From NCBI GenBank assembly GCA_963204915.1, contig CAUJHS010000064.1:121053-185052 (forward strand): a stretch of 64,000 bases of DNA, in the 5' to 3' direction. Both the position numbers and the translations under genes were made by a program. Below are positions 51,739 to 62,183 of the stretch, one piece after another; within the stretch, counting starts at the first letter, position 1, and each line of letters opens with the position of its first letter. The stretch is from Planctomycetota bacterium (GTDB taxonomy: Bacteria > Planctomycetota > Planctomycetia > Pirellulales > Pirellulaceae). Under the pieces are notes generated by a model. The model did no database searches. It worked only from the letters and a program-made list of their open reading frames with translations, and was not told where the DNA came from.

Positions 51739-53736
51739 TTATTCCGGAAAGAAACGTTCTTCTAGCTTTTGACGTCCCTTATCGGCATAGTATTTGACTA
51801 AGGCAATTCGCAGTTCCCGCGGCGTGAGTCGCAGATCCTTCCATTGGGCATACAACTGGGAGTGACGCGCGCGGTACTCCTCAATGCGTTTTAATTCGTC
51901 TTGTTGTACGCCCTGTCTACGTAACTGCTCGGTTGGCTCCGCCATGAGTGCATCGCGCGCATGGATGAACTCCGCAGCGCTAGCGTCGGCGATGTTGTCT
52001 AATGATTCAACAACGGCGGCCGCTCGAGCTGCGGCGTCCAGATCGGTGTATTGACTTACGTTGTTGGTCTCGGCCAGAAATTGCGCTAGCCAGGGCCGAT
52101 CTTTTGACATGCCTGCCAGCGTTTGACGCAAAGATTGGTAAATTGTCGGCGAGGGCGTCAATTGCCGCTCGCGCATGTATTGGGCGAATACGTCAAAGAT
52201 TTTTTCTTTGATCTCCCGCGTCGCTTCATAAAATGGTTCGCGACGGCCCACCAGCGCTAAGTTCGGAGAAAAGATGCAACTTGTGGGCGACACGAAATCC
52301 TCGCCAAGCGAAAGTCTCAGTTTCGCGAAATTCTCCATACAGAAGCCCTCAGCCGGACGTTCCGGAATCGGGAAGAATTGTTCTCTTGGCGCCGAAGTCG
52401 CCTGAGCGCACAACAACAGAAAACCAGCGCAATAGGTGTGAATACGTTTGTCTGTCAGGTCTTGCCCTTTTAGGGCAAACACGTGTTGGTTGTCGAAGGT
52501 AAGATCGAACTGGGTTGGGTTGCCTATCACGCTGCGCGCCACTTCGCTCATTTGTTGAGCTACCTTAGGATCCTCATGACGCATGAAGAAGTAATACAAC
52601 GTGCGTTTCAAGTAGGCGTCGATGTTCGTGGCGGGTATCTCGCCGCGCCGTTCCGGCATCTCGACGATCACAAACCTCCGTACTCCATTCGGATCCTCGA
52701 CCGTTGTGACGATTCCCACATGCGTAAACAGTCCTGGACTCAAATCGGTGAATAGGTTGTAGGGCCGAGGATTGCGCATGAGCAACCAGTCGCCGGGCTG
52801 TAAGTCGAAGCCGTTCGTGCGAAACCGATCGCCAGTGACACCGTTGCGAGTTCGATGTGTCAGCCACTCCAAAAGTACGTCACGCTGTTGGCTTGCTGCG
52901 GGCGAAAGACGTTTTCCGTCGATGGCTGCAAGCACCGCGAATAACTCGGTTGCGGTAATCTCGGGTGTAGGCAAATCTTTGTCTTGCGTCGGATCGGGAT
53001 CCTGTGGCAAACCAATTTCGCGAATCACATTTGAAGCATAGATAACCAGTTCGGGCGATGATTCGGGATCGCGTACAAACTCGGCCAGTGTTCCGAGAAA
53101 CGCGCTGCGGCGTCCTACCGCCATCAGCTCTAGCACTTTCCGTTTGACCGTCTGAGATGCTGGCCGCGCCGCACTCCCTGGCGGAGGATCAAACAGGAGA
53201 TAACTCATCACCAACGCGCCAACATCGCTCCGATGCTCCAAAAGCACGTCGAGCACCTGCTCCGGGCGGGCGCTGGCTTCGTACGAAGCTTGACCAAGCC
53301 CGTCATTCAACAAGTACCGCATTCGCCCAGAAAGATCGATGCCCTCCGTCGTCATTTCCAAGTAGCGACGCAGCATCTCACGACGCGCGTCGCTTTCGGG
53401 GATCGCCACAAACTGAGTGCGTAGCGCAAGCACGCGTTCAAGTCCTTGGTCGATGCGGCGTTGAGCCGACGCAAGTTGGCGAATCCTTGCAAGTCCTTGC
53501 GCAATGCGTTGATTCGGATCACGTGTAGGAGCGCCAGGTAAAGATAGTTCGGCCGCCCACGTCTCTAACGCAACGGCCGCGGCCGACAATTGTTCTGACC
53601 GCGCCTTGGTACAATCTTCCGGTTTAACCGGCAAAAGCGCTTCAACCGTCGCCACATGGTCGCGTAGCGCCGGTGTTTGGGCCCCAGTTGGAGTTGCCAA
53701 GAGCAATAGAAAGGTGGGAAGTAGCAACTTTTTCAC
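51739..53736 (-). CDS. Exported YiiX-like (permuted papain-fold) cysteine hydrolase
   Basis: A 665-residue secreted protein. The signal peptide is KLLLPTFLLLLATPTGAQ. A helical region follows to about residue 290. The permuted NlpC/P60-type (YiiX/YebB) domain runs from about 310 to 455: FDLQPGDWLLMRNPRP, the His in LFTHVGIVTTVED, then the Cys in HTYCAGFLLLCAQ, in the His-before-Cys order of this family. A helical tail of about 190 residues ends the protein. Family members hydrolyse amide or ester bonds, sometimes in cell-wall or lipid substrates; here the substrate is unknown. A GTG at 53736 starts the signal peptide; no clear ribosome-binding site is present. Confidence 0.75.
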   Translation of the reverse strand: MKKLLLPTFLLLLATPTGAQTPALRDHVATVEALLPVKPEDCTKARSEQLSAAAVALETWAAELSLPGAPTRDPNQRIAQGLARIRQLASAQRRIDQGLERVLALRTQFVAIPESDARREMLRRYLEMTTEGIDLSGRMRYLLNDGLGQASYEASARPEQVLDVLLEHRSDVGALVMSYLLFDPPPGSAARPASQTVKRKVLELMAVGRRSAFLGTLAEFVRDPESSPELVIYASNVIREIGLPQDPDPTQDKDLPTPEITATELFAVLAAIDGKRLSPAASQQRDVLLEWLTHRTRNGVTGDRFRTNGFDLQPGDWLLMRNPRPYNLFTDLSPGLFTHVGIVTTVEDPNGVRRFVIVEMPERRGEIPATNIDAYLKRTLYYFFMRHEDPKVAQQMSEVARSVIGNPTQFDLTFDNQHVFALKGQDLTDKRIHTYCAGFLLLCAQATSAPREQFFPIPERPAEGFCMENFAKLRLSLGEDFVSPTSCIFSPNLALVGRREPFYEATREIKEKIFDVFAQYMRERQLTPSPTIYQSLRQTLAGMSKDRPWLAQFLAETNNVSQYTDLDAAARAAAVVESLDNIADASAAEFIHARDALMAEPTEQLRRQGVQQDELKRIEEYRARHSQLYAQWKDLRLTPRELRIALVKYYADKGRQKLEERFFPE

Positions 53737-54261
53737 GGTTCGGCGTGTGTGCTGGGTGGTTTGCGTAATTTAGGTCAACTGTCTTTTACCTTATTTCACG
53801 TTGTTTCGCCAGTTTGTAACGCCGTATAAGCCAACGGGCTCTCAATATCAAGGAATTCTCGAAATAAAGTTCAGTCGACCAACGTTTGGTCTTCGCGCGC
53901 GCAAGTTTTCGTGGCATTGGCAAATTCGTTTAGAACTCTCGAATCCTTGCGGCGCCTCGGTGATTCACCCCACTTTGGATGTTCGAGATCGTTCGGCGAG
54001 CATGCCCTCCAGCCGCGTGGCGTCGTCACAACACGCACAAAACTTCAGCCGAACTTCTCCTGTTTTCGGTGCGAGGTGATGTTTGGCTGGTCGTGTCCAA
54101 GAAAACTCCAGAAGGTAGGTAGTGATCATCCGATACGAAGAAGGAGTGTTTTTAGGCGGACCACTGGACCGTTTGCGAGGCGGTAGGTTTGCAAAACCTC
54201 AGGCGGATCGTTTTGCTTTCGGGAAATAACATGATGTTCCACTACCGGAAGGACCCCAACG
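53737..54261. other. 525-nt intergenic region upstream of the Cys-rich outer-membrane protein
   Basis: Contains no gene I can support; one 92-codon open frame (53801-54079) lacks a ribosome-binding site and family resemblance. A weak -35/-10 pair, TTGGCA (53917) and TCGAAT (53939) with 16-nt spacing, might serve the downstream gene. A small hairpin AGGTTT-GCA-AAACCT lies at 54185-54199. Divergent promoters for both flanking genes must be here. Confidence 0.4.
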
Positions 54262-55767
54262 ATGCGCTATATCTTGCCCGCGATGGCGGTCGCGTTGACC
54301 GCTGCGCTCGGCGCTGATTCGCTTGACGCGCAACAGCGTCACGCCCCCGCCTTAGCCCAATCACCTCCCGAATATGTTGAATACGGGAGAAGTGCGCGCG
54401 GCGCCGCGGCTAAGGTGTCATACACCCACTCTCAGGCGGCAGACGCCGCGCTTTGCGCTCCTGTCGCGTGCGCCCCCTGCGCTTCCGAGTGCGCCATATG
54501 CTGCGAAACCGATTGTTGCGGTACATGCGGAGAGGAAGACGCTTGTGATTGTGAATGCGAGTGTGAGGAAGAAGACGCTTGTGGATGTGAAGAAGAGGAA
54601 GCTGAAGTCGTTCGCCTGATCGGAGACGTTTCTCTCCCGTTTTTGAGTCGCAATCAGTGCGGTTGCGAGGATCCGCCGACGATGTTCATCGGTGGTTGGG
54701 TCCAAGGCGGCATCACGGGCAACGCCGACGGCAATCGGTCTGCCACGGGGAACTTCCCAGTTCCCTTCAACCAGGTGTCGGACGGCTTTATTTTTAACCA
54801 AGCGCCGTGGATTTTTGCCGAGAAACTTCCGGACACGGAAGCCAACACCGTCGACTGGGGGTTCCGTGTCGATTATGTGTTCGGTACGGACGGTCCCGAT
54901 ACCCAAGCCTTCGGTGATCGGGGTTGGGACTTTGGCTGGAACAGTTCTCGCGATTACGGTTCGGCAATTCCCCAACTTTATGGCGAGATTGCCGTGAACG
55001 ACGTTTCTGTGAAGGTTGGCCACTTCTTCACGATCATTGGATATGAAGTGGTGCCTGCCACGGGGAACTTTTTCTATTCTCACGCTTTAACAATGAACTA
55101 CGGCGAACCGTTCACCCATACGGGCGCTTTGGGCAAATACGCTCCTGATGATACGTGGACCTTCTATGGGGGGTACACCTTCGGCTGGGACAGTGGCTTT
55201 GAAAACAACGCCGATGCACACACCGTCCTTGGCGGCGTTAGCTACGCTTGGGAAGATATTGGCACATTGACCTGGTGCGTTAATGCGGGCGACTTTGGCG
55301 ACGGCGGCCCGCTGCCGGAAGGTGGGGTCGCCGCAGCGGGCGATATCTACATGCACAGTCTTGTTGCGTCACTCAACCTGGCGGAAGACCTCGTGTACGT
55401 ATTTCAGCACGATTACGCGGCCAATACAAACATCCCCGGCGGCGCCGACGCATATTGGTACGGAATTAACCAGTACCTGTTTTACCCGCTAACCGACACC
55501 GTTAAGCTTGGCGGCCGCTTCGAGTGGTTTGACGATGTCGACGGTGCTCGTATTGGCGCGGCTAATCCTGCGGGAGCCGGAGCCGCGGGCGACTATTATG
55601 AAGCGACCGTCGGGTTGAACTGGACGCCACATACCAATCTGACCATTCGCCCCGAGGCCCGTTGGGACTGGTTTGACGGCGATGCCCCTGCCGGCGCTTT
55701 GCCCTACGACAGCGGAACCGACGATAACCTGTTTACCTTTGGGGTCGACGGTATCGTCCAGTTCTAA
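54262..55767 (+). CDS. Beta-barrel outer-membrane protein with Cys-rich acidic N-terminal segment
   Basis: A 501-residue exported protein. The signal peptide region is ILPAMAVALTAALGADSLDA. Residues 65-109 contain 15 cysteines mixed with Glu and Asp (for example CCETDCCGTCGEEDACDC). Two more follow in NQCGCEDPP. From about residue 140 on there are alternating beta strands with aromatic girdles (GGWVQGGITGNADGN, WGFRVDYVFG, PQLYGEIAVNDVSVKVGHF, ATVGLNWTPHTNLTIRPEARW), ending in Phe (DGIVQF) as outer-membrane proteins do. This matches planctomycete porin-like BBP2-type proteins. The Cys segment could bind metal or form intermolecular disulfides. The ATG at 54262 has GGAAGGA upstream. Confidence 0.85.
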   Translation: MRYILPAMAVALTAALGADSLDAQQRHAPALAQSPPEYVEYGRSARGAAAKVSYTHSQAADAALCAPVACAPCASECAICCETDCCGTCGEEDACDCECECEEEDACGCEEEEAEVVRLIGDVSLPFLSRNQCGCEDPPTMFIGGWVQGGITGNADGNRSATGNFPVPFNQVSDGFIFNQAPWIFAEKLPDTEANTVDWGFRVDYVFGTDGPDTQAFGDRGWDFGWNSSRDYGSAIPQLYGEIAVNDVSVKVGHFFTIIGYEVVPATGNFFYSHALTMNYGEPFTHTGALGKYAPDDTWTFYGGYTFGWDSGFENNADAHTVLGGVSYAWEDIGTLTWCVNAGDFGDGGPLPEGGVAAAGDIYMHSLVASLNLAEDLVYVFQHDYAANTNIPGGADAYWYGINQYLFYPLTDTVKLGGRFEWFDDVDGARIGAANPAGAGAAGDYYEATVGLNWTPHTNLTIRPEARWDWFDGDAPAGALPYDSGTDDNLFTFGVDGIVQF

Positions 55768-55822
55768 ACAACGACGAAGCAATACACTGCAAGGACTGAA
55801 ACTTGTAGTCCGGTGATCGAAA

Positions 55823-55851
55823 ACGCCTCCCCAAGGCCGTTGGAGAGGCGT
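55823..55851. terminator. Intrinsic-type terminator between convergent genes
   Basis: A 12-bp stem (55823-55834 with 55840-55851, one C-A mismatch) around the loop GGCCG. On the minus strand it is followed by TTTTCG, so it fits an intrinsic terminator for the DUF2892-SRPBCC gene; on the plus strand it could stop transcription from the outer-membrane protein gene. Confidence 0.65.
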
Positions 55852-55964
55852 CCCGCGTCACACCTTCGCTCTTACAAACTTCCGGTCGTAAGGTTGTACG
55901 TTGAACAGCTCGCAGTTCTCGCCCGACTCGCGATGCCCGTTGCTGTCACGGCGTTCTACTCGAA

Positions 55965-56753
55965 CTAACTTGGGCTTTGAACTGAGTCGGTGGATGGCGA
56001 GGAGTTTGACTCCATGGCTAGTTTGAATCGCTGCAAGTCCTCGGCCAACTCCTTTGCCAAACCACTCCCCAAGACCGATGCGATCGCGGCGCCCGCTTTT
56101 CCGCCCGGCGGGTTGTACTTCATCGAAACATTTAACTCGGTACGACCGTTGCCGATGTCGCGAAAATGCACGCTACCGGCCGTCTCGATATCTCCGCCCG
56201 GTAAGGATCGCCAAGCGATTAGTTCGTTTTCACGCTCGTTGAAAACTTCGGCGTCCCATTCCACCGTAACGCCTAACGGACCACCTGCGACCCAATGCGA
56301 ACGTTGACGATCAAGGGCGTCTACTTGCTTCAGATGACGCATAACCCGAGGAAGGTTTTCCACATCGCGCCAGTAACCGAATAATTGATTCGCAGGGGCG
56401 TTGATCTGCAGTGCGTACTCTACCTTCACACCCTCTTGGGCGGGAATGGCCGTTGCGGGGTTATGACGGGCGGTGTCCACTCCCAGAGTTCGGTAGGTTT
56501 GGCAACTGCCCGTTACACCGCGATGCAAAAGACCCGCACCCGTGAGTCCCATGACGAGACCGCTGACCCGACCTCGACTCAGTCCTGCGAGGACCAGGAG
56601 CGCGCCAACTGCGATGGATCCCCATCGCTCGACTTCGCCGACGTTTGGTGGACTCACGGCAGGCCCGATGGGGCGATCTTGCGGCAGAACGGGAAAGCCG
56701 CCTTTTCGTTCAGTCCAAATACTATCCTGCACATTCGAATCGAGACGTGTCAT
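55965..56753 (-). CDS. DUF2892 membrane segment fused to an SRPBCC domain
   Basis: A 262-residue protein. Residues about 40-85 form a DUF2892/YgaP-like hydrophobic hairpin (RWGSIAVGALLVLAGLSRG then GLVMGLTGAGLLHRG). Residues about 110-245 form a polyketide-cyclase/SRPBCC helix-grip domain (YALQINAPANQLFGYWRDVENLPRVMRHL, then GNGRTELNVSMKY), probably binding a hydrophobic ligand. This fusion is familiar from stress-related loci. The ATG at 56753 has AGGAGG 7 nt upstream within CAGGAGGTTTACTC, the same leader string as the DUF892 gene. A sigma54-like element is about 95 nt upstream. Confidence 0.88.
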   Translation of the reverse strand: MTRLDSNVQDSIWTERKGGFPVLPQDRPIGPAVSPPNVGEVERWGSIAVGALLVLAGLSRGRVSGLVMGLTGAGLLHRGVTGSCQTYRTLGVDTARHNPATAIPAQEGVKVEYALQINAPANQLFGYWRDVENLPRVMRHLKQVDALDRQRSHWVAGGPLGVTVEWDAEVFNERENELIAWRSLPGGDIETAGSVHFRDIGNGRTELNVSMKYNPPGGKAGAAIASVLGSGLAKELAEDLQRFKLAMESNSSPSTDSVQSPS

Positions 56754-56844
56754 GAGTAAACCTCCTGCCGAAATTGCATTGAGATGGTAGACGCGGTAGG
56801 GATCATGTGCTCGCGATAAACTCGCAGAGCATGCCAGCCTAGAA

Positions 56845-56861
56845 AGCAAATACCGCGCCGG
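56845..56861 (-). promoter_or_regulatory. Candidate sigma54 (-24/-12) promoter of the DUF2892-SRPBCC gene
   Basis: On the minus strand CCGGCGCG, four bases, then TTGCT: exact GG-to-GC spacing of the sigma54 consensus and a perfect -12 box, with two mismatches in the -24 box. The predicted start near 56834 leaves a leader of about 81 nt, close to that of the DUF892 gene. Confidence 0.5.
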
Positions 56862-56969
56862 GAACTTGAATTCTTACATCGCTACAGCGTTACGCGAAAG
56901 CATCGGGTTGATTCCTCCCCATTGGACTCTCCGTGCCTGATCTATTAGGCGAATTTTCAACCATGCGAT

Positions 56970-58181
56970 CTAAGCTTCGGTCCAAGGCCGTCGCGCCGAA
57001 GCAATACCTCCAGCAAATGACGCAAGGCCGAACGCGATTACACAAACGGCAATCAACGTAAGAAAAGAAGAGGTTGTGCCGGGCCACCATCCGACGTTTG
57101 CTAAGAGACGCCAGCTGGCTAGATGGATAAGAGCTGCGCCGAGCACAAAACCAAGAAGCCATCGTTCCAGAAACGCCGGACGCCACAGTGCGGCGAATAA
57201 AAGCGCTCCCGAGGTAAGCAAGGCAATCGATGTCGCCGATTGCCAGCCCAAGTAGATTCCCACGGACGTCAGTGCGGCAGGAATTCGCGGTTTGGCGCTC
57301 AATCCACGGCTTGCTGGGAGCAGGTGGAGTCCAAGAGTTAGTCCAACGAGCCCACCAACCAACGGTTCGGCGAGAAGCCGCAACCATCCCCACGGGTTTG
57401 GTCCGCCCATCGCAATGCACAACGCCGGTATCGGATACAACGTGAAGCGCGGACTCTTGTTGGCAGGCTCGCCATCAACGATGCTTGCTACGATTGCGGC
57501 AATTACCGGCGCTAGATGGCCGATCAGACCGACAAAAAAGACGTATCCGAAGGGCACCTTTTGCCGATCCCGCTCGATTAACACCCAACTCAAGAGAACG
57601 CTCAAAAGAATACAGTGAAACGCATAGAGAGCGACAAATTCCCCCCGAATTTCCAAGAGCTTCGACGCGCCAAAGTCGTGACGCAACGCCCTTGGCATTG
57701 GGAGATTGACCCCGCCCAGAAACAACTCGGGAATCGCTAACCCCAGGAACATGAGTCCCATGGTTAATTCGACGATGGGATAGCGTGCGGAGATGGGCGT
57801 GCGACACACGCGACAACGTCCGCGTAGTTTTAGCCAGCCGAATACCGGTACGTTATCGGCCGGTCGGATTCCCGAACCGCAGCGCGGGCATCGCGAAGGT
57901 CGCCAAATCAAAGTCTCTCCGCGAGGCAAACGCCAAACGACGACGTTGAGGAAACTTCCCACGGACGCGCCAAAGAAAAAAAGCCACGCGCCCATCACTG
58001 CGACCGCCGCGCGGAACTGAACGGCTTCCGCCTTGCTCAAGCTAGCGCCACGCACGAAGCTTTCAGTGCGACGCTCCCAACATGGCGCCAACACCCACAA
58101 TACCGCAAGCGCCAGTACTCCTACGAGCACCAACACCGCGGGATTCGTAAGCCGGCGTTGCAAACGTCGTCGCGTCGTCAT
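56970..58181 (-). CDS. Prepilin-peptidase-like (A24) membrane protein, peptidase site degenerate
   Basis: A 403-residue polytopic membrane protein. The N-terminal methylation-type domain of prepilin peptidases is well kept: [18 protein letters not shown], then the zinc-type pair CPRC (Cys98, Cys101) and CRVC (Cys123, Cys126) and [13 protein letters not shown]. In the C-terminal half the first aspartyl-peptidase site reads [11 protein letters not shown] instead of the usual LIDxD...P, and no GxGD motif is found. It therefore looks like a peptidase-dead relative, or a related enzyme. The ATG at 58181 is 21 nt after the lnt stop, so it probably belongs to the pabA-moeA-lnt transcription unit. 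No pilin genes adjoin. Confidence 0.78.
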   Translation of the reverse strand: MTTRRRLQRRLTNPAVLVLVGVLALAVLWVLAPCWERRTESFVRGASLSKAEAVQFRAAVAVMGAWLFFFGASVGSFLNVVVWRLPRGETLIWRPSRCPRCGSGIRPADNVPVFGWLKLRGRCRVCRTPISARYPIVELTMGLMFLGLAIPELFLGGVNLPMPRALRHDFGASKLLEIRGEFVALYAFHCILLSVLLSWVLIERDRQKVPFGYVFFVGLIGHLAPVIAAIVASIVDGEPANKSPRFTLYPIPALCIAMGGPNPWGWLRLLAEPLVGGLVGLTLGLHLLPASRGLSAKPRIPAALTSVGIYLGWQSATSIALLTSGALLFAALWRPAFLERWLLGFVLGAALIHLASWRLLANVGWWPGTTSSFLTLIAVCVIAFGLASFAGGIASARRPWTEA

Positions 58182-58202
58182 GATCGGATTTTCATGGCGC
58201 TG

Positions 58203-59987
58203 CTAATTGGTCACCGTCGCGTTGGCTAAGTCGCCGGATTTCGCGACGGCGCGCCGCCAATTGCCGAAAGACGCGGCGATTCCCACCCCTGCAACTATTC
58301 CGCTGAACGCCAGACACATGCCTGCGAGCCAGTCGCCCAGCCAGGTATAAACGCTTGTCCGATGGTCAGTCTTTACTTCTGCGGTGACGACCGCTTGTTT
58401 GAATCGCGGTCCGACGGCGCGTAAGCGACCGTCTCCATCGATCCAGGCCGAAAGCCCCGTATTGGCGGCAACGAGCACAGGTTTGCGATTCTCCACTGCG
58501 CGAAACACACTGCAAGCCAGATGTAAATCGAGAATACTTGAGCCCCAAAACCAGCCATCATTCGTATGGTTCACCAGCACGTGCGGCTCTTCGCCTCGAC
58601 GGCGAAGGTCCATAATCTGGCGCCGAATCAAGTGCGGCACCGTGCTCTCAAAACAAATGTTCGGCGCAAGGCGAATTTCCCCTATTTCGAACGATTCAGG
58701 CTGTTTTCCCTTGGAGAGCCCACTGCTGAGAGGCGTCAGACGATAGATCCAAGGGACCAACTCGCCTAACGGCACATATTCGCCAAACATGACGCGGTGC
58801 ATCTTGTCGTATCGTCCGACAACCTGACCCTCCGGCGCGACATGCGCTGCCGAGTTATACTGCTCGACGCGACCATTGCCATAATGCCGAGCCGACACGC
58901 CAACCAACAACGCGGGCCGATGATCCAGCTCTGCGGAGAGCCGCCTCGTGCGATCGTGGAACTCGGATGCGGCCGCGTCGATGTACTTGATTACGTCGTT
59001 CGGCCAATCCTCACCCGGAGGCGGCGCGATCTTGTCGTCGCGCGTGACTAATGGACGAATTTCAGTAAACATGGACTCCGGCCAAACGATCACGTCAACC
59101 TGAGGATTTGCCGCGTAGGCATCTCGAGTCAACTGCGCATACGTTTGGAATGTTTGAACGTCACGCTCGGGATCGTACTCGAAAATGGTATCGACCCATG
59201 CTTGCACCATCGCAGCTTTAAGTACGCGCGGATTTGCATTTTCGCTGGCGCCCTGGCTTCGCATGCGACCGTAAATCAATGTGACTGCAAGTACGAACAC
59301 GAACGGCGCGAGCGGCCAAGAAATATTTTTCCCGTCCACGTCAGCGGCTTTGCTCCAGTTGCGCAAACTGGTGGTTAGGCATGCTGCGGCGAACATGATG
59401 ACTAGCGATACGCCATAGGCTCCCACAAGATCAGAAATCTGAATCAACGTCGTCCAATGGACCTGGGTATGCCCAAGCAGGGCGATCGAAAAACCAGTCG
59501 CGATATAACCTCTCGCGTATTCGAGCCCCACCCAGATCAACGGAGCTGCCAAAATGAGTGGAGCTTGCATCTGATGAACGGCGATGCGCGTCAGTCCGAT
59601 GAAAAGCGGCAGATAAATAGCCAGGTATGCCGCCAGCGCAATCCAGCCGAAGTAGGTGGCCCAATGCGCGAGCCGAACACCTTGCAATAAAACCAGCCAA
59701 TGCGCGAAACCGATGAGCCACAGCAGGAGATACGGTCGCCGTGGTGACAATCTCTCGTCGGCCGCCAAAATCAACCAAGGGATCGGCGCAATCCAAGCGA
59801 GGGCTGACCATCCCAATGGTGGAAACGCTGCCCAAAGCATTGCCGCGCCGACAAAGCCATATAACAGGAGGCGCTTTCGACTTGTTTCAGGCGATGTATT
59901 CGGGGTTGTTTCTCGGTCGGTAACTCGAGCGTTTCTTCGTGCGACACGGTTTGTCTTCTTCGATTGGTCAACCACGGGCATGGTCAT
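58203..59987 (-). CDS. lnt: Apolipoprotein N-acyltransferase
   Basis: Transfers a third acyl chain to the N-terminal Cys of lipoproteins in the inner membrane. About 594 residues: a basic N-terminal extension, then about seven transmembrane helices (for example LLYGFVGAAMLWAAFPPLG) including GFSIALLGHTQ, and a nitrilase domain. The catalytic Glu is in VIVWPESM, Lys in RYDKMHRVMFGEYVPLGE and Cys in APNICFES, giving the Glu-Lys-Cys triad. HTNDGWFWGSS is the family segment HxNDxWF. The start is uncertain (ATG 59987 or 59981); no clear ribosome-binding site. The window's lipoproteins, such as the PQQ-repeat protein, would be substrates. Confidence 0.93.
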   Translation of the reverse strand: MTMPVVDQSKKTNRVARRNARVTDRETTPNTSPETSRKRLLLYGFVGAAMLWAAFPPLGWSALAWIAPIPWLILAADERLSPRRPYLLLWLIGFAHWLVLLQGVRLAHWATYFGWIALAAYLAIYLPLFIGLTRIAVHQMQAPLILAAPLIWVGLEYARGYIATGFSIALLGHTQVHWTTLIQISDLVGAYGVSLVIMFAAACLTTSLRNWSKAADVDGKNISWPLAPFVFVLAVTLIYGRMRSQGASENANPRVLKAAMVQAWVDTIFEYDPERDVQTFQTYAQLTRDAYAANPQVDVIVWPESMFTEIRPLVTRDDKIAPPPGEDWPNDVIKYIDAAASEFHDRTRRLSAELDHRPALLVGVSARHYGNGRVEQYNSAAHVAPEGQVVGRYDKMHRVMFGEYVPLGELVPWIYRLTPLSSGLSKGKQPESFEIGEIRLAPNICFESTVPHLIRRQIMDLRRRGEEPHVLVNHTNDGWFWGSSILDLHLACSVFRAVENRKPVLVAANTGLSAWIDGDGRLRAVGPRFKQAVVTAEVKTDHRTSVYTWLGDWLAGMCLAFSGIVAGVGIAASFGNWRRAVAKSGDLANATVTN

Positions 59988-60093
59988 TACGTTGGAAACG
60001 CCCCCGTCGAAATAGCCAGAAGGCACGCCATAACGCACCGTAACGCGATAGAATTCATGCGATTATCGCTCCGGAATGCGAGTGACCCCAGCG

Positions 60094-61308
60094 TCATAGC
60101 GGATAAATACTAATCGTTTCTCCGGCGGAAAGGTCATGCTCTCCGGCTGGGAAATACGCCAGACAATCAGCGTCCGCAAGGGTGCGAAGATCTGCGGAAC
60201 CGTGCCACTCCAGAAGTTCGACAACGAACTCGTTGCCTTGCTGGCGCGTGAATGCGGGTCGAAACACAGCTCGGTCACTGCGTTGTTGGTGCGCATGCGC
60301 GAGGCGGACCGTGCGGAGTGGCCATTGATTGACCCTAAGTCCCTTGAGCTGAGAAATCGCCGGCCGGACAAACAATTCGAAGCCGACAAGACTGCTCACG
60401 GGATTGCCAGGGAGACCGAACACTAAAGTTTTACGATCGTTTAGGCTAGAAACCCCGAACCAAATGGGTTTTCCGGGCTTCATCCGTACCTTGTGAAAAA
60501 CTTGCTTGACTCCCAGGTCGTTCAACACCTTGGGAACAAGATCGGCGGTCCCCATCGATACGCCGCCAGACAGCACCAACACATCTTCACGTAAGCCGTC
60601 CAGTATGCGTGCACGCAAATCATCTTCCTGATCAAATCCGATACCTAAGTCGACCGGCGACGCGCCCGCGTGCGTCGCCAATGCGATAAGCATTGGGCCA
60701 TTGCTGTTGCGAATCTTGCCGCGATCGGGCAATCGTGAGGCCGGCACAAGTTCATTGCCCGTAGATAGCACCGCCACACGCGGACGGACGTGCACGGCAA
60801 CCTCGGTTCGGCCCACTTCCGCCAATAATCCGACTTCCACGGGACGAATTTCCGTCCCTTCATGAAAAACGATTTCACCGCGCCTCAGCGACTGCCCTTG
60901 CCGCAGGATATTGAGCCCCGGTTGTGCGTGCGGCTCGTGCAGCCGAACTCGCAGAGGCGACGCATGGAGAATATCGCTGTGCTCCAATATGACTACCGCG
61001 TCGGCTCCAAGCGGAATGGGCGCACCCGTCATAATGCGCGTGGCGAACCCGGAACGGATCGGTTGTGTTGGCACCGAACCTGCGGTGACTTCTTCCACTA
61101 CGTTGAACTCTGCGACGCCCGTGGACAGATCGTCAGCGCGGACCGCGTAACCATCCATTAGGGCTTTATCATGAGGCGGCGAATCGATGTCACTGGCTAC
61201 GTTTTCCGCCAACACGCTCCCGACCGCGTCAGCCGTCGGTATGCATTGCCGTGGCGTGCGCTCAACATGCTGCAGCACCAGGGATAAAGCTTGTTCAATT
61301 TCAAGCAT
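60094..61308 (-). CDS. moeA: Molybdopterin molybdenumtransferase
   Basis: Inserts molybdenum into adenylylated molybdopterin. 404 residues with the four MoeA domains: DSPPHDKALMDGYAVRADDL near the N-terminus, RIMTGAPIPLGADAVV, the MoCF core RPRVAVLSTGNELV and VLSGGVSMGTADLV, and a C-terminal domain with FGLPGNPVSSLVGFELFV. Length and motifs are those of a normal bacterial MoeA. It begins 31 nt after the pabA/trpG stop and lies about 100 nt before lnt, all on the same strand. No other molybdenum cofactor genes are in the window. Confidence 0.95.
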   Translation of the reverse strand: MLEIEQALSLVLQHVERTPRQCIPTADAVGSVLAENVASDIDSPPHDKALMDGYAVRADDLSTGVAEFNVVEEVTAGSVPTQPIRSGFATRIMTGAPIPLGADAVVILEHSDILHASPLRVRLHEPHAQPGLNILRQGQSLRRGEIVFHEGTEIRPVEVGLLAEVGRTEVAVHVRPRVAVLSTGNELVPASRLPDRGKIRNSNGPMLIALATHAGASPVDLGIGFDQEDDLRARILDGLREDVLVLSGGVSMGTADLVPKVLNDLGVKQVFHKVRMKPGKPIWFGVSSLNDRKTLVFGLPGNPVSSLVGFELFVRPAISQLKGLRVNQWPLRTVRLAHAHQQRSDRAVFRPAFTRQQGNEFVVELLEWHGSADLRTLADADCLAYFPAGEHDLSAGETISIYPL

Positions 61309-61339
61309 GTGGAGACCGCGTTCGTACTTGCGTGGATAT

Positions 61340-61945
<606 letters not shown>

Positions 61946-62183
61946 GCGCAGGAAAACTTGGAGGAAGGACTCAGGCCAATCCGTGCAATGATCGAAGGCG
62001 CCATCAAAAACGAGGTAGACCGCGAACGAACAAAGTCCGGCAGGTTTGTTTCATCATACCCGCAAATCGCGGGAAGACGACAGGCGTTGCGGCATATCGA
62101 CGAGCCGGAAATCCCCCTCGCCCTAAACCAAGCAAGTACGATAAGATAGGGACACGCGGCATTCCATGGAAGGCGATTTTCCT

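Noticed and set aside
53801..54079. 92-residue gene upstream of the Cys-rich barrel protein
   Set aside because: No ribosome-binding site, no signal or domain, and a composition unlike its neighbours; more likely leader or promoter DNA.
55801..55860. Attachment site or transposon end at the 12-bp stem
   Set aside because: The short 5-nt loop, the T-run on the minus strand and the position between convergent genes fit a terminator better.
56890..57420. 176-residue minus-strand protein overlapping the A24-like gene
   Set aside because: Lies in another frame of a well-supported membrane protein and has no family features.
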